A stretch of 64,000 bases of DNA. Origin: JBBROS01 sp965213845 (GTDB lineage: Bacteria > Pseudomonadota > Alphaproteobacteria > Acetobacterales > Acetobacteraceae). The translations under genes and the position numbers were made by a program. The notes under the pieces are model-generated. The model was given only the letters and a program-made list of their open reading frames with translations, ran no database searches and was not told the origin of the DNA. The stretch lies in contig CBDCAI010000004.1 in the NCBI GenBank assembly GCA_965213845.1, positions 1,426,001 to 1,490,000 on the forward strand, in the 5' to 3' direction. Shown piece by piece: positions 33,901-41,880 of this stretch (positions are counted from its first letter, which is position 1; each line of letters begins with the position of its first letter).

Positions 33901-34026
33901 CACGTCGAAGAAGTCGTTGGTGTAGGTCCCCGCCTGCACCAGGACCGTGTCCCCGTCCTTCGTCGCAGCCACAGCCGCCGCAATCGTCGTGTACTGCTGC
34001 CCCGTCCCTACCGTCAGCGTGGTCAT
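30922..34026 (-). CDS. Large secreted-type protein: two beta-helix domains, CBM-like domain, NPDVAAA repeats
   Basis: 1034 residues. Residues ~1-300 and ~345-650 are two copies of a right-handed parallel beta-helix: both begin with TVG-G-x-x-Y/F-x-T/S-I/L and GDT-(V/I)-x-(V/L)-x-AGTYxNDF, followed by rungs such as VVRNSVFWNNQNGILANA. Between them is a Thr/Pro linker. Residues ~680-780 look like a calcium-dependent xylan-binding (CBM60-like) domain, TLTLRLAQDASADNAEFLV. The last ~250 residues carry five or more ~45-residue repeats of the type FDxxYYLxxNPDVAAAxxxPLxxYxxxGxxxGR. There is no N-terminal signal, so a type-I-like or other signal-less export route is likely. Role: surface polysaccharide lyase/epimerase or adhesin (inference). 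Confidence 0.85.
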   Translation of the reverse strand: MTTLTVGTGQQYTTIAAAVAATKDGDTVLVQAGTYTNDFFDVQTKITLQSVGGLAIIAATVSPSNGKGAVVVDNDVTIDGFGFTGVGVGDGNGAGIRYDSGKMVVRNSVFWNNQNGILANADPNGTILIQNSEFSHNGAGDGYTHNIYINAVASLTVQNSYFHDSVAGHEIKSRALSTTITGNRIQDLAGDGSYSIDLPDGGLATVTGNTIEKGPNTQNNFTIHYGGEGAPYAGSALTVSGNTLISDNPAATLLLNQTTIPVALTNNALWGFSATQIANGPVVQSGNTTLATEPALNLATLVPATLTTTTTGGVTTTTPITTTPAPPPTTDLSLGTKLTSFGTAGAVVASGHVLTVGGFGTGAAFSSLQSALAASQDGDTIQLAAGTYVNDFGVVNHKVIIEGVGGIARMVQQNDIYHASGILVVNTDVTIMNMEFTGTASDNGYAPGVAINAGNATIVNSRFDNNEVGLRANDNPLTNLSIYNSDIGSNGNVYRGTNNLQVGAINSLTMVGDYVHGATSGHEVYDRAFNTDIENTRINDGAGYASSFLVDLGAGGNAKLVGDTFVKGANATNGVLVHVGGEVTPYLNSKVQVDFSTLITQYANLYHPYTYFISAETSTGIVPVTATADTFVGGVPGSAQLTNVSGTGNVAAAAASIASTSIDTSSPVSAAAAPAAFTGPTGPNTLTLRLAQDASADNAEFLVSIDGKTIGGGMVVAASGSAGQIFSFNGTWSLAPHQVSISFINPRDSSSGATDLIVQSVQLGSFLIKPNQVVSGGTPYTATVTNNVSYPDFDANYYLTHNPDVAAAGVDPLIHYLTQGFLEGRNPNAWFDTKYYLKQNPDVAASGQNPLVQYETVGWKQGRDPSLMFSDSKYLAANPDVAAANIDPLQQYIQAGQAQGRATFLTGGTAAADPLVNAAYYDAQLGATLIPAGAAGAQQAAASYAATGWQKGLNPDAWFDTNYYLAHNPDVAAAHVNPLLQYETVGWTQGRDPSALFSTNKYIAAYADIAAAHVNPLLHYVNIGQSEGRQAFAV

Positions 34027-34094
34027 GTCTGGCGATCCCTGTGCAACCAGGGCTTACATAGGGGAGCAAGGTTAAGAAGCACACCGCTATTTGA

Positions 34095-34123
34095 CGTCAG
34101 AATGGATGATTTCCGTCAGAATT
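34095..34123. promoter_or_regulatory. Direct repeat in AT-rich promoter region of the beta-helix gene
   Basis: CGTCAGAAT occurs at 34095-34103 and again at 34114-34122, start-to-start 19 bp, about two helical turns. The surrounding 34060-34165 is much more AT-rich than the rest of the window and includes TATATT at 34145-34150. It lies 70-100 bp before the beta-helix start on the minus strand. It could be an operator; no regulator is identified. Confidence 0.4.
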
Positions 34124-34211
34124 TAATTGACAGTTGAGATTTGTTATATTTTGGGGCAAGCCCTGTCAGGACTCATTCCCGCATCTGGTTCATTGTCCAG
34201 GAAAGTCCCGG

Positions 34212-35156
34212 TTATCGGGGATAGTGGCAGCGCACCTGCCCCGTCTTGCCGGTCAGGGCAGGCATGTCGTACCGGCATCGGGGCCAGACATCGGGGCAAC
34301 GGGTGTGGAAGCGGCAGCCGCCAGGAGGATGGAAGACGCTCGGGATCTCGCCATGCAGGATCGTGTGGCCGGGGCCGGCGGCCTCGACCGGGGCCGATGC
34401 CGCCAGAAGCGCTGCGGTGTAGGGGTGGGCCGGCTTGGCGAACAGCGCCGCAGTCGGGCCCTGTTCGACGATCTGCCCCAGGTACATGACGATGGTGGTA
34501 TGGGCGATCCGGCGGACGACGGCGAGGTCGTGGGTGGCCAGGAGCAAGGTGAGGCCCAGCTCGGCCTGCAGCGCCCTCAGCAGGTTGAGCAGCTCGTTGC
34601 GCACCGACAGGTCGAGGCCGGCGGTCGGCTCGTCGGCGATCAACAGCCGGGGCTGCACCAGAAGCGCGCGGGCGATGGCGACGCGGCGGGCCTGGCCGCC
34701 CGAGAGCTGGTGCGGATAACGGTCGAGCAGGCCGGCATGCAGGCCGAGGCGGCCCAGCAGCGTGTCCCGGCGGGCCATTGTCGCCTGACGGTCCATGCCG
34801 TGGATGACGACGGGTTCGTGCAGCAGGGCACGGACGGTCATGCGGGGCGAGAGCGAGCCCGGCGCATCCTGCAGGAGCATCTGAACGGTGCGGTGGAAGC
34901 GGCGCCGGGTTGCGCCCCGCAGGCCGCCTGCGACGGTCCCGTCGACCTGCGCCTGGCCGCAGGACGGGGCCTGGAGCCCGGCCAGCACACGGCACAGGGT
35001 GGTCTTGCCGGAGCCGGACTCGCCGACCAGCGCCGTGATGACGCCGGGTTGCAGGACGAGGTCGATGTCGTCGAGGGCGCGGGCGCCGCCGGGGTAGACG
35101 ACGCCGACGCCCTGGAGCACGCCGGCGACCCTCGGGGTCAGGTCGCTTTCCAGCAC
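34212..35156 (-). CDS. dppF: Dipeptide/oligopeptide ABC transporter ATP-binding protein (second ATPase)
   Basis: 314 residues. The GTG at 35156 has GGAGG five bases before it; it overlaps the preceding ATPase gene by 19 bp. Walker A GESGSGKTT, signature LSGGQARRVAIARALL, Walker B LLIADEPTAGLD and the Opp/Dpp C-terminal Cys-containing block GCRFHTRCPDVWPRC are all present. It would energise solute uptake with its partner ATPase and two permeases. Last gene of the long minus-strand run; AT-rich intergenic DNA follows. The symbol denotes family, not proven substrate. Confidence 0.93.
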   Translation of the reverse strand: MLESDLTPRVAGVLQGVGVVYPGGARALDDIDLVLQPGVITALVGESGSGKTTLCRVLAGLQAPSCGQAQVDGTVAGGLRGATRRRFHRTVQMLLQDAPGSLSPRMTVRALLHEPVVIHGMDRQATMARRDTLLGRLGLHAGLLDRYPHQLSGGQARRVAIARALLVQPRLLIADEPTAGLDLSVRNELLNLLRALQAELGLTLLLATHDLAVVRRIAHTTIVMYLGQIVEQGPTAALFAKPAHPYTAALLAASAPVEAAGPGHTILHGEIPSVFHPPGGCRFHTRCPDVWPRCRYDMPALTGKTGQVRCHYPR

Positions 35157-36121
35157 GCGGCCCTCCACTTCGGGGCGAGGGGCCGCAAGGTCTGGACTTC
35201 CGCGGTGCAGCGGGGTTCCGCGTGAGGGCAGCGTGGGGCGAAGATGCAGCCCGGCAGGGTGGCGCGCGGGTCCGGCACGTCGCCCCGGATGGTGGCCAGG
35301 GGTGCGTCGTGGGCGGCACCCGGGAGCACGTCGGCGATCTCGCAGGCGAGCAAGGCGGCGGTGTAGGGGTGCTTGGGCGCGGCACAGACGGCGGCGGCCG
35401 GGCCGGATTCGAGGACGCGGCCGGCGTACATGACGGCGATGTCGTCGCACAGGCGGGCGACCAGGCCGAGCTGGTGGGAGATGAAGAGGATCGCGCCGCC
35501 GAGGTCGGTCCGGAGGTCCCGCAGCAGGGCCACGATGCCGGTCTCGACGGTGGCGTCGAGCGCGGTGGTGGGCTCGTCGGCCAGCAGCAGGTCGGGGCGG
35601 GCGAGCAGGGCCATGGCGATCATGACGCGCTGGCGCTGCCCGCCGGAGAGCTCGTGCGGGTAGGCCGCCATGCGGCGGGGGGCGTCGGCGATCTCGACCC
35701 GGTCCAGCGCCTGGGTGGCGCGGGCCCGGGCGGCGGGGCGGGAGAGGCCGGGCTCGCGGCGGCGGAGGACGTCGATGAGATGGGTGCCGACGGTGAACAG
35801 CGGGTTTAGCGCCGTCGCCGGGTCCTGGAAGATCATGGCCAGGCGGGTGCCGCGCCAGGCCGCGAAGCTGCGTTCGTCGAGGCGCAGGATGTCCTGCCCG
35901 TGCATCGTCACCCGGCCGCCGGGGGGCGCCACGTTACGGGGCAGCAGACGCAGCAGCGCCAGCGCCAGGGTGGACTTGCCGGACCCGCTCTCACCGACCA
36001 GGCCCTGGATGCGGCCCTGGCCGATGGCGAGGTCAACGCCGCGCAGGAGGTGGGCGGGGCCGGCCGGGGTGCGGGCCTCGATCGTCAGGCCCTCGATGAG
36101 GACGATGGGCGCGGCGGTCAT
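35138..36121 (-). CDS. dppD: Dipeptide/oligopeptide ABC transporter ATP-binding protein (first ATPase)
   Basis: 327 residues. Walker A GESGSGKST, Q-loop MIFQDPATALNPLFTVG, signature LSGGQRQRVMIAMALL, Walker B LLLADEPTTALD, switch His in FISHQLG, and the family-typical C-terminal GCIFAPRCPHAEPRC block (possible Fe-S or structural Cys cluster). ATGA overlap with the permease gene. Together with the neighbouring genes it forms a full importer except for a binding protein. Confidence 0.94.
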   Translation of the reverse strand: MTAAPIVLIEGLTIEARTPAGPAHLLRGVDLAIGQGRIQGLVGESGSGKSTLALALLRLLPRNVAPPGGRVTMHGQDILRLDERSFAAWRGTRLAMIFQDPATALNPLFTVGTHLIDVLRRREPGLSRPAARARATQALDRVEIADAPRRMAAYPHELSGGQRQRVMIAMALLARPDLLLADEPTTALDATVETGIVALLRDLRTDLGGAILFISHQLGLVARLCDDIAVMYAGRVLESGPAAAVCAAPKHPYTAALLACEIADVLPGAAHDAPLATIRGDVPDPRATLPGCIFAPRCPHAEPRCTAEVQTLRPLAPKWRAACWKAT

Positions 36122-36942
36122 CCGCGGCGGGCCTTGGGGTCGGCGGCGTCGCGGAGCGCCTCGCCGAACAAAGTGAAGCCGAGCGTGGCGACGGCCAGGG
36201 CGAGGCTTCCGGTCAGCACGGGCAGCGCGCTTTCGCCGAGGTAGGCGTAGCCGTCGTAGATGAGGGTGCCCCAGCTGGCGAGCGGGGGGCGGACTCCGAG
36301 GCCGATGAAGCTGAGCCCGGCCTCGATGGTGATGACGACCGGGACCTCCATGCAGGCCAGCACGAACAGCGGGCCAGCGATGTTGGGCAGCACGTGGGCG
36401 GCCATGATGCGGAGCGGCGATGCGCCCAGGATGCGCTCGGCCTCGAGGAAGGGGGCGGCCTGCAAGGCGAGCGTCTGGGCACGGGCGACGCGGCCGAAAT
36501 GCGGGACGAGCGTGGCGGCGACGATGGCGACGAGGTGGGCGTTGGACGGGCCGAACACCGCGATGACGGCCAGAGCGAGGATGAGGGAGGGGAAGGCAGC
36601 GACGATGTCGAACAGGATCAGGAACGGCCGCTCCCACCGCGTGGGCAGGGCGGCGGCTGTCATGCCGAGGACGGTGCCGAGACCGAGGGCGACGAGGATG
36701 GCCGAGAGGGAGATCTGCATGGCGACGGTAGTACCGTGCAGGAGCCGGCTCAGCAGGTCGCGGCCGAGCTGGTCGGTGCCGAGCCAGTGGGCGGGCGTCA
36801 GGCCGGCGAAGCGGTGCAGCACATCGATGGCGTCGGGGTCGTAAGGCGCGAGGAGCGGCGCGAACAGGGCGGCAAGGGCGACGAGGGCGACGAGCGCGGT
36901 GCCGAGCGCGCCGGCCGGGGTGGCGAGCAGGGCGCGGATCAC
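36118..36942 (-). CDS. dppC: Dipeptide/oligopeptide ABC transporter permease (DppC type)
   Basis: 274 residues, about six membrane helices. N-terminal GTALVALVALAALFAPLLAP helix, then HWLGTDQLGRDLLSRLLHG, a DppC/OppC hallmark, and the EAA coupling loop ERILGASPLRIMAAHVLPN that contacts the ATPase. The start overlaps the DppB-type gene by 4 nt. Confidence 0.94.
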   Translation of the reverse strand: MIRALLATPAGALGTALVALVALAALFAPLLAPYDPDAIDVLHRFAGLTPAHWLGTDQLGRDLLSRLLHGTTVAMQISLSAILVALGLGTVLGMTAAALPTRWERPFLILFDIVAAFPSLILALAVIAVFGPSNAHLVAIVAATLVPHFGRVARAQTLALQAAPFLEAERILGASPLRIMAAHVLPNIAGPLFVLACMEVPVVITIEAGLSFIGLGVRPPLASWGTLIYDGYAYLGESALPVLTGSLALAVATLGFTLFGEALRDAADPKARRG

Positions 36943-37892
36943 AGCCGTTGCCGCAGCCGGGGGTCGATGGCGGCGTAGAGCAGGTCGATGGCGAGGTTGG
37001 TGAGGACGAACAGGAGGACGACGACGAGGACGGCGCCCTGCAGGACGGGGTAGTTGCGGGCGTTGATGGCGTCGAGCACGAGGCGGCCGAGGCCCGGGCG
37101 GGCGAAGACGATCTCGATCAGCACGGCGCCGCCGAGCAGCCGGCCGACGCCCAGGCCAAGGACAGCGAGCGGCGGGATGCAGGCGTTCTTCAGCGCGTAC
37201 TTATATATGAGCTGCGGGCTGGGCAGGCCGTAGGCGCGGGCGGTGCGGATGTAGGGCTCGTCCAGAACCTCGAGCATGCTGGTGCGGACCAGGCGGGCGA
37301 TGAAGCCGACCCAGCCGATGGAGAGTGCCACGGTGGGCAGCACGAGGCGGCTGGCCTGGTCGCCCCATGCGCCGGGGTCGCCTGCGCCCAGCACGGGGAG
37401 CCAGTCGAGCCAGGTGGAGAAGACGATCAGCAGCAGGATGGCGACGACGAAGCCCGGGATGGCGATGAAGGCGACGGAGAGGCCGGCCAAAGCGTGGTCG
37501 GGCCAGGAGCCCGGGCGGGTGGCGGCCCATGCGCCGAGCGGGACACCGAGCAGGACCGACAGGCCGATGGCGGCGAAGGTGAGCACGACGGTGTAGGGCA
37601 GGACGGCGGCAATGGCGGCGGAGACGCGGCGGCCGCTGACGACGTCGGTGCCCAGGTCGCCCTGCAGCAGGCGGCCGGCGAAGCGCAGGAAGCGGATGGG
37701 GACGGGCTGGTCGAACCCCATCTCGCGGATGAAGCGGGCGGCGGTCTCGGGCGAGGCCTGCGGGCCCAGCAAGATGGCGGCGGGGTCGCCGGGGACCAGG
37801 GCGGTCAGGCCGAACAGCAGGAGCATGGCGCCGGTCACGATCAGCAGCGTGGTGACCAGGCGGCCGGCGGCGTAGCGCAGCGTGGGGCTCAC
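36939..37892 (-). CDS. dppB: Dipeptide/oligopeptide ABC transporter permease (DppB type)
   Basis: 317 residues from a GTG at 37892 overlapping the glycosyltransferase stop (GTGA). Typical DppB layout: N-terminal helix LVTTLLIVTGAMLLLFGL followed by LVPGDPAAILLG, further helices, and the EAA loop YIRTARAYGLPSPQLIYKYALKNA. The overlap ties the transporter to the glycosyltransferase/radical SAM genes upstream, suggesting that the imported or exported solute relates to that pathway. Confidence 0.94.
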   Translation of the reverse strand: MSPTLRYAAGRLVTTLLIVTGAMLLLFGLTALVPGDPAAILLGPQASPETAARFIREMGFDQPVPIRFLRFAGRLLQGDLGTDVVSGRRVSAAIAAVLPYTVVLTFAAIGLSVLLGVPLGAWAATRPGSWPDHALAGLSVAFIAIPGFVVAILLLIVFSTWLDWLPVLGAGDPGAWGDQASRLVLPTVALSIGWVGFIARLVRTSMLEVLDEPYIRTARAYGLPSPQLIYKYALKNACIPPLAVLGLGVGRLLGGAVLIEIVFARPGLGRLVLDAINARNYPVLQGAVLVVVLLFVLTNLAIDLLYAAIDPRLRQRL

Positions 37893-38611
37893 GGGCCGCT
37901 GGTGGCGACGCGCAGGAAGGTGGTGACGATCTTGGTGCCGGCGTTGAGCGTGCCCTTCAACGATCCCGCGACCTTCGACTGCCCGGCGGCGCGCACGCGG
38001 TAGGGCACCGGGATCTCCTGGATGCGGAGGCGCTTGCGGGCGGCCTTCATCTGCATCTCGATGTTCCAGCCGTAGGTCATCTCGGTCATGCCGAGGTCCA
38101 TCAGGGCGGTGCGGGTGATGATGCGCAGCGCGCACATGTCGGTGTAGCGGACGCCGTACAGCGCGCCCATGAGGCGGCCGGCGAGGTAGCCGGCGACATG
38201 CTGGTGCCAGTTCAGCGCGCCCTTCTGCCGGCGGCCGCGGGTGCGGGAGCCGATGGTGAAGTCCATGCGGTTGGCCAGGATGGGCTCGGCGAGCACCTTC
38301 AGCTGGTCGGGCAGGTCCGCGCCGTCGCCGTCCATGAAGGCGATGAGGGTGCATTCCGGCCGGGCGGCGAGTGCCCCCATCCAGCACGCGCGGCCGTAGC
38401 CGCGGCCGGCATCGATGACGGTCGCCCCGGCGTCGCGGGCACGCTGCTGCGTGCCGTCGGTGCTGCCGCCGTCGGCCACGACGACCTGGGCCACGTTCTG
38501 CGCCAGGACGTCGCGCACCACCCGGTCGATGGCGCCGGCCTCGTTCCAGGTGGGGATGACGACGGCGACGCGGAGCAGCGTGTTCGGGGGCAGGGGCCTG
38601 GACGGGATCAG
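37889..38611 (-). CDS. Glycosyltransferase family 2 (dolichyl/polyprenyl-phosphate sugar synthase-like)
   Basis: About 240 residues. GT-A fold: VAVVIPTWNEAGAIDRVV, VVVADGGSTDGT, metal-binding FMDGDGADLPDQ (DxD-like), FTIGSRTRG, and a C-terminal basic segment. Resembles DPM1/UpsE-type enzymes that load a sugar on polyprenyl phosphate. No ATG, GTG or TTG lies between the upstream reading-frame context and the conserved VAVVIP strand. The best start is a CTG at 38611 overlapping the radical SAM stop (CTGA) with GGAG nearby, so the start is non-canonical or uncertain. Overlaps dppB downstream. Confidence 0.85.
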   Translation of the reverse strand: MIPSRPLPPNTLLRVAVVIPTWNEAGAIDRVVRDVLAQNVAQVVVADGGSTDGTQQRARDAGATVIDAGRGYGRACWMGALAARPECTLIAFMDGDGADLPDQLKVLAEPILANRMDFTIGSRTRGRRQKGALNWHQHVAGYLAGRLMGALYGVRYTDMCALRIITRTALMDLGMTEMTYGWNIEMQMKAARKRLRIQEIPVPYRVRAAGQSKVAGSLKGTLNAGTKIVTTFLRVATSGP

Positions 38612-39699
38612 AGGCTCCAGCGCAGGCCGCAGCCCTGGCAGGGCTTGGGCGGGGTGTCGCCGACGAGGGCGGTGCGGAAGTCGCGATAGGCCGGGCTGTT
38701 CCAGATCTCGCGCAGGGTCTGCTGGGTGGCGTCGCCCAGGGTGTAGTTCTCGTAGCCGCGGGCGGAGAAGGGCGCGATGCAGCAGGGCAGGGCGCGGCCA
38801 TGGGCGGTGAAGTACATCAGCGACCAGGGGCGGCGGCAGGTGGCCCAGGGCTTGTCGTCGGACTGCTTCTTCAGGCTGAGGCCGGGCTCCGTCGCGCCCG
38901 AGGCATCCAGCACGACGCCCAGCTGGTCGCCGATCGCCTTGGCCTCGGCGATGGTCGCCTCCTCCTCGGCGCGGGTGCTCTCGAACAGGCTGCTGTCGAG
39001 GCGGGCCATGCCGAAGCCCGCATCGTCGAAGACGAGGCGCTGGAGATGGACCTCCTTCACGCCGATGCGGGCGGCCAGTCGGATGAAGTCGGGCAGCTGG
39101 TCCACCGTCTCCTTCAGGCCGGTGAGCCAGAGGCTGACGACGGGCTTCTCGGCGCCGATCGCGGCCTGCAGGTTGGTGAAGGCGCTGACGTTGCGGACGA
39201 TGCGGTCGAACATGTCCTTGCCGCGGACCTTCAGGAAGGTTGCGGCCTCGGCGGCATCCAGCGAGACGCGGAGCTCGTCGAGCCCGGTGTCGATGATCTC
39301 GCGGTGCTTCTTCGGTGCCAGCAGCGTGCCGTTGGTGTTGAACAGCACGTGGACCGGGCTGCGGCCGGGGGCCTTCAGGTAGCGGATCATGTCCGGCAGG
39401 TGCTTGACCAGCATGGGCTCGCCGACGCCGTGCAGCACGACACGGGCGACGTCCGGGACCTGGTCGACGATGGTGCGGAACAGGTCCATCGAGAGGTCGG
39501 CCGGCGGCTCCAGCGCCTCGAAGGTGCGGGGGCAGGTCTCGCAGAGGAGGTTGCAGCGGTTCGTCACCTCCAGGTACAGGCAGACCGGCGGGCGCTCGGC
39601 GACGCTGTCGCGGGCGGACACCTGCTCGAAGTAGCGGCGGGGGTCGGGCGTGGCGGGCGTCGCGGACGGGCCGGGCAGGACGTGGGTGTCGGGCATCAT
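38608..39699 (-). CDS. Radical SAM enzyme with SPASM-like C-terminus
   Basis: 363 residues. The radical SAM cluster motif CNLLCETC is in YLEVTNRCNLLCETCPRTFE (about 45-64); GVGEPMLVKH follows as the SAM-contacting GGE-like turn. A C-terminal Cys set, CRRPWSLMYFTAHGRALPCC and CQGCGLRW, is SPASM-like and would bind an auxiliary Fe-S cluster. Such enzymes modify peptides, sugars or lipids; the substrate here is not deducible. The start ATG overlaps the GT-C gene stop (ATGA). The N-terminal ~25 residues are Pro-rich and unconserved. Confidence 0.9.
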   Translation of the reverse strand: MMPDTHVLPGPSATPATPDPRRYFEQVSARDSVAERPPVCLYLEVTNRCNLLCETCPRTFEALEPPADLSMDLFRTIVDQVPDVARVVLHGVGEPMLVKHLPDMIRYLKAPGRSPVHVLFNTNGTLLAPKKHREIIDTGLDELRVSLDAAEAATFLKVRGKDMFDRIVRNVSAFTNLQAAIGAEKPVVSLWLTGLKETVDQLPDFIRLAARIGVKEVHLQRLVFDDAGFGMARLDSSLFESTRAEEEATIAEAKAIGDQLGVVLDASGATEPGLSLKKQSDDKPWATCRRPWSLMYFTAHGRALPCCIAPFSARGYENYTLGDATQQTLREIWNSPAYRDFRTALVGDTPPKPCQGCGLRWSL

Positions 39700-41087
39700 G
39701 CGCCTCTTTCGTCGGGCAGGGAGCGCCGCCAGGTTCGGACATCGAGCCAGAGCAGCGGCAGGCACGGCAGGTAGACGATCGCAGCCCAGCTCGGATGCTG
39801 CAATGCGAAGTCCAGATAGAGGAAGGGCCCCGCGAGGGTAGGCCATAGCACACTCAGGCCCGGGAAGCTCCAGCGTGACGACGTGCGGCGTGGCAGAAGG
39901 ACGGCGGGCAGTACGAGCATCGTCAGATACCACGGATAATGCGGCGAAAGGACGGCCAGCAGCATGGCGGTCAGCACGACGGCGCAAACGCCGATCACAT
40001 CCGCGCGGGCCGGGGCAGCGACGGGCAAGGGGCGGCGCAGGATCATCAGGGCCACCGCGGCCAGCAGCACGAGCCCGGCGGCGATATAGAGGCGCCCGGC
40101 CATGGGGGGCAGCGGGCCGGCGAGCGCAGCCAGTCGCAGCGCCAGGTAGCCACCGCCGTCGGACAGCCGTTCCTCCGTCGCGTAGCCCGGCAGGAAACCG
40201 AGCACGCGCCAGCCTGCGCCGGCATAGCAGGCGTAGGCGGCCAGGATGGTGGCGGCGGCGGCGGCGGGGGTGCGCCAGCTCCGGTCCTTGCCGTCGCGCA
40301 TGCGCCACAGGGCGGGGAACAGGGCGGCGGGCAGCAGCTTGGTCAGCACGGCGAGGCCGAGCGCGGCGCCGGCCCAGCCGGGGCGGCGGGTGATGGCGGC
40401 GAGCGTGGCGAGGGCGGTGAAGGCAATGGCGGGGCTGTCGACGTGGCCGCCATTGGCGAACTCCCACACCACCAGCGGGTTCCAGGCCCAGATGGCGACG
40501 TGGGCGGCGGGCCGCCCGGCTGCCCGCAGGATCAGCAGCACGACGCCGGCGGTGAGTGCGTCGAAGGCCAGCATGACGGCCTTCATGGTCCCTATGCCGG
40601 GCGATGCGACGCCGACGAGGGCGAAGATCGCCTGGGCCGCGGGGGGGTAGATGGTGGGCGCGTATTCCGCGCGATTGATGTTGGGGTAGATGGCCGATGC
40701 GCCGGGGGCCGCGTCGCGCAGCGGGGCGAGGGCCGGGTCGCTGGGGATGTAGCGGTAGGGGTTGATGCCGGCGGCCTGCACGCGGCCGTCCCAGACGTAG
40801 CGGTAGATGTCGGTCGAGTTGATCGGCGGCAGCATGAACACGAGCAGGCGGGCGGCGAGGCCGACCCCGAGGATGAGCGGCACGGCGTGGCGCGGCAGGG
40901 GTTCGCGGAAAACGCGCCACAGCGTCAGGGCGTAGACGAGGCCCGCGAGGCTGGTGGTGGCGGCGAAGACCAGCTCGGCGTCATGGTCGAGGCCGCCATA
41001 GGTGCCGGGACGCTGCACGAGCATCCCGGCGGCGATGGCGGCGAGGAAGCCTGCGGCGAGGAGAAGGAGGGCGGCCAATGGCCTCAT
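39696..41087 (-). CDS. GT-C type membrane glycosyltransferase (GT87/mannosyltransferase-like)
   Basis: 463 residues with about 11-12 membrane helices. The first long loop holds PINSTDIYRYVWDGRVQAAG, the acidic catalytic-type motif of GT-C enzymes using polyprenyl-phosphate sugars, and a second loop has NPYRYIPSDPAL and RAEYAPTIYPPAAQ. Later helices include WAWNPLVVWEFANGGHVDS and SPHYPWYLTMLVLP. It probably uses the donor made by the GT2 enzyme encoded two genes downstream (inference). ATGA overlaps on both sides. Confidence 0.85.
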   Translation of the reverse strand: MRPLAALLLLAAGFLAAIAAGMLVQRPGTYGGLDHDAELVFAATTSLAGLVYALTLWRVFREPLPRHAVPLILGVGLAARLLVFMLPPINSTDIYRYVWDGRVQAAGINPYRYIPSDPALAPLRDAAPGASAIYPNINRAEYAPTIYPPAAQAIFALVGVASPGIGTMKAVMLAFDALTAGVVLLILRAAGRPAAHVAIWAWNPLVVWEFANGGHVDSPAIAFTALATLAAITRRPGWAGAALGLAVLTKLLPAALFPALWRMRDGKDRSWRTPAAAAATILAAYACYAGAGWRVLGFLPGYATEERLSDGGGYLALRLAALAGPLPPMAGRLYIAAGLVLLAAVALMILRRPLPVAAPARADVIGVCAVVLTAMLLAVLSPHYPWYLTMLVLPAVLLPRRTSSRWSFPGLSVLWPTLAGPFLYLDFALQHPSWAAIVYLPCLPLLWLDVRTWRRSLPDERGA

Positions 41088-41869
41088 ACGCTGGATCGGC
41101 TGTCCCCGATGACCAGGTCGTGCCGCCGCGGGGGTTGCGGCATGGTGGGGCGGGCGGCCAGGTGCAGGGCGGCGACGAGGGCGGCGGTGCGGGGGGCCGG
41201 GGTGTCGGGCTGCGCGCAGTCCTGCACGAGCTGGGCGAGGGCCGGGGGGTCATCGACGTCGTACCAGGGGGGCAGCTCCGCCAGGCGCAGGCCGGCGGCG
41301 CGGATGGCGGCCCGGGTTTCCTGCGCAACCGTCTCGGTGCTCCAGGCGATGTTCGCGAAGGGCTCGGGATGCGGCCGGGTGAGGCCGAGCAGCCAGTAGC
41401 CGCCATCGTCGGCGGGGCCGAGCACGGCGTCGGCCTGGTTCTGCAGCAGCAGGCGGGCGGCCGACACCAGGTGGGCGGTGGGCAGGGTGGGGCTGTCTGC
41501 GCCCAGCACGCAGACGGCGCCCCAGCCCTGGGCCAGAAGGGTGCGGGTGGCGTCGAGCAGGACGCGGCCGAAGCCCTGGACGCCGGGTGCGTCGCCGTTG
41601 GTGCCGTCGGCCAGCACCAGCGCGGTCCCTGCGGGCAGCAGGCCGTCGAAGCGGGTCTCGGCGCCGGCCGGGGCATAGGCGACGAAGCCGGCGACGGGAA
41701 CGTGCTGCCCGGCGCGCTGCAGGTTGGCGAGCGTGTCCTGCAGGAAGGCGGCACCGAGGTCCGCCGCCTCCTCGGGGGTCAGTATGGCCCGCAGACGGGT
41801 CTTGACGTGGCCGGGGCGGGGCGCCTTGGCGATGACCGCGATGGCGCAGGCGTCGGAGCGGGGGGTCAT
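41084..41869 (-). CDS. TIGR04282-type transferase (DUF2064, GT-A/CofC-like)
   Basis: 261 residues. CAIAVIAKAPRPGHVKTRL at the start is the nucleotide-binding loop of DUF2064/TIGR04282 proteins; VCVLGADSPTLPTAHL carries the DSP metal site and GPADDGGYWLLGL the second conserved block. The family name, transferase 1 rSAM/selenodomain-associated, records its frequent neighbourhood to radical SAM enzymes, which holds here. Likely a nucleotidyl- or glycosyltransferase. The C-terminal ~45 residues are Pro/Ala-rich. Eleven bases downstream of the glutathione peroxidase gene. Confidence 0.88.
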   Translation of the reverse strand: MTPRSDACAIAVIAKAPRPGHVKTRLRAILTPEEAADLGAAFLQDTLANLQRAGQHVPVAGFVAYAPAGAETRFDGLLPAGTALVLADGTNGDAPGVQGFGRVLLDATRTLLAQGWGAVCVLGADSPTLPTAHLVSAARLLLQNQADAVLGPADDGGYWLLGLTRPHPEPFANIAWSTETVAQETRAAIRAAGLRLAELPPWYDVDDPPALAQLVQDCAQPDTPAPRTAALVAALHLAARPTMPQPPRRHDLVIGDSRSSV

Positions 41870-41880
41870 GGGAGGCCGAT

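Noticed and set aside
41084..41869. Arsenosugar biosynthesis call for the TIGR04282 transferase
   Set aside because: No arsM, arsS or other arsenic gene is present; the radical SAM neighbour is SPASM-like, so only the general family name is given.
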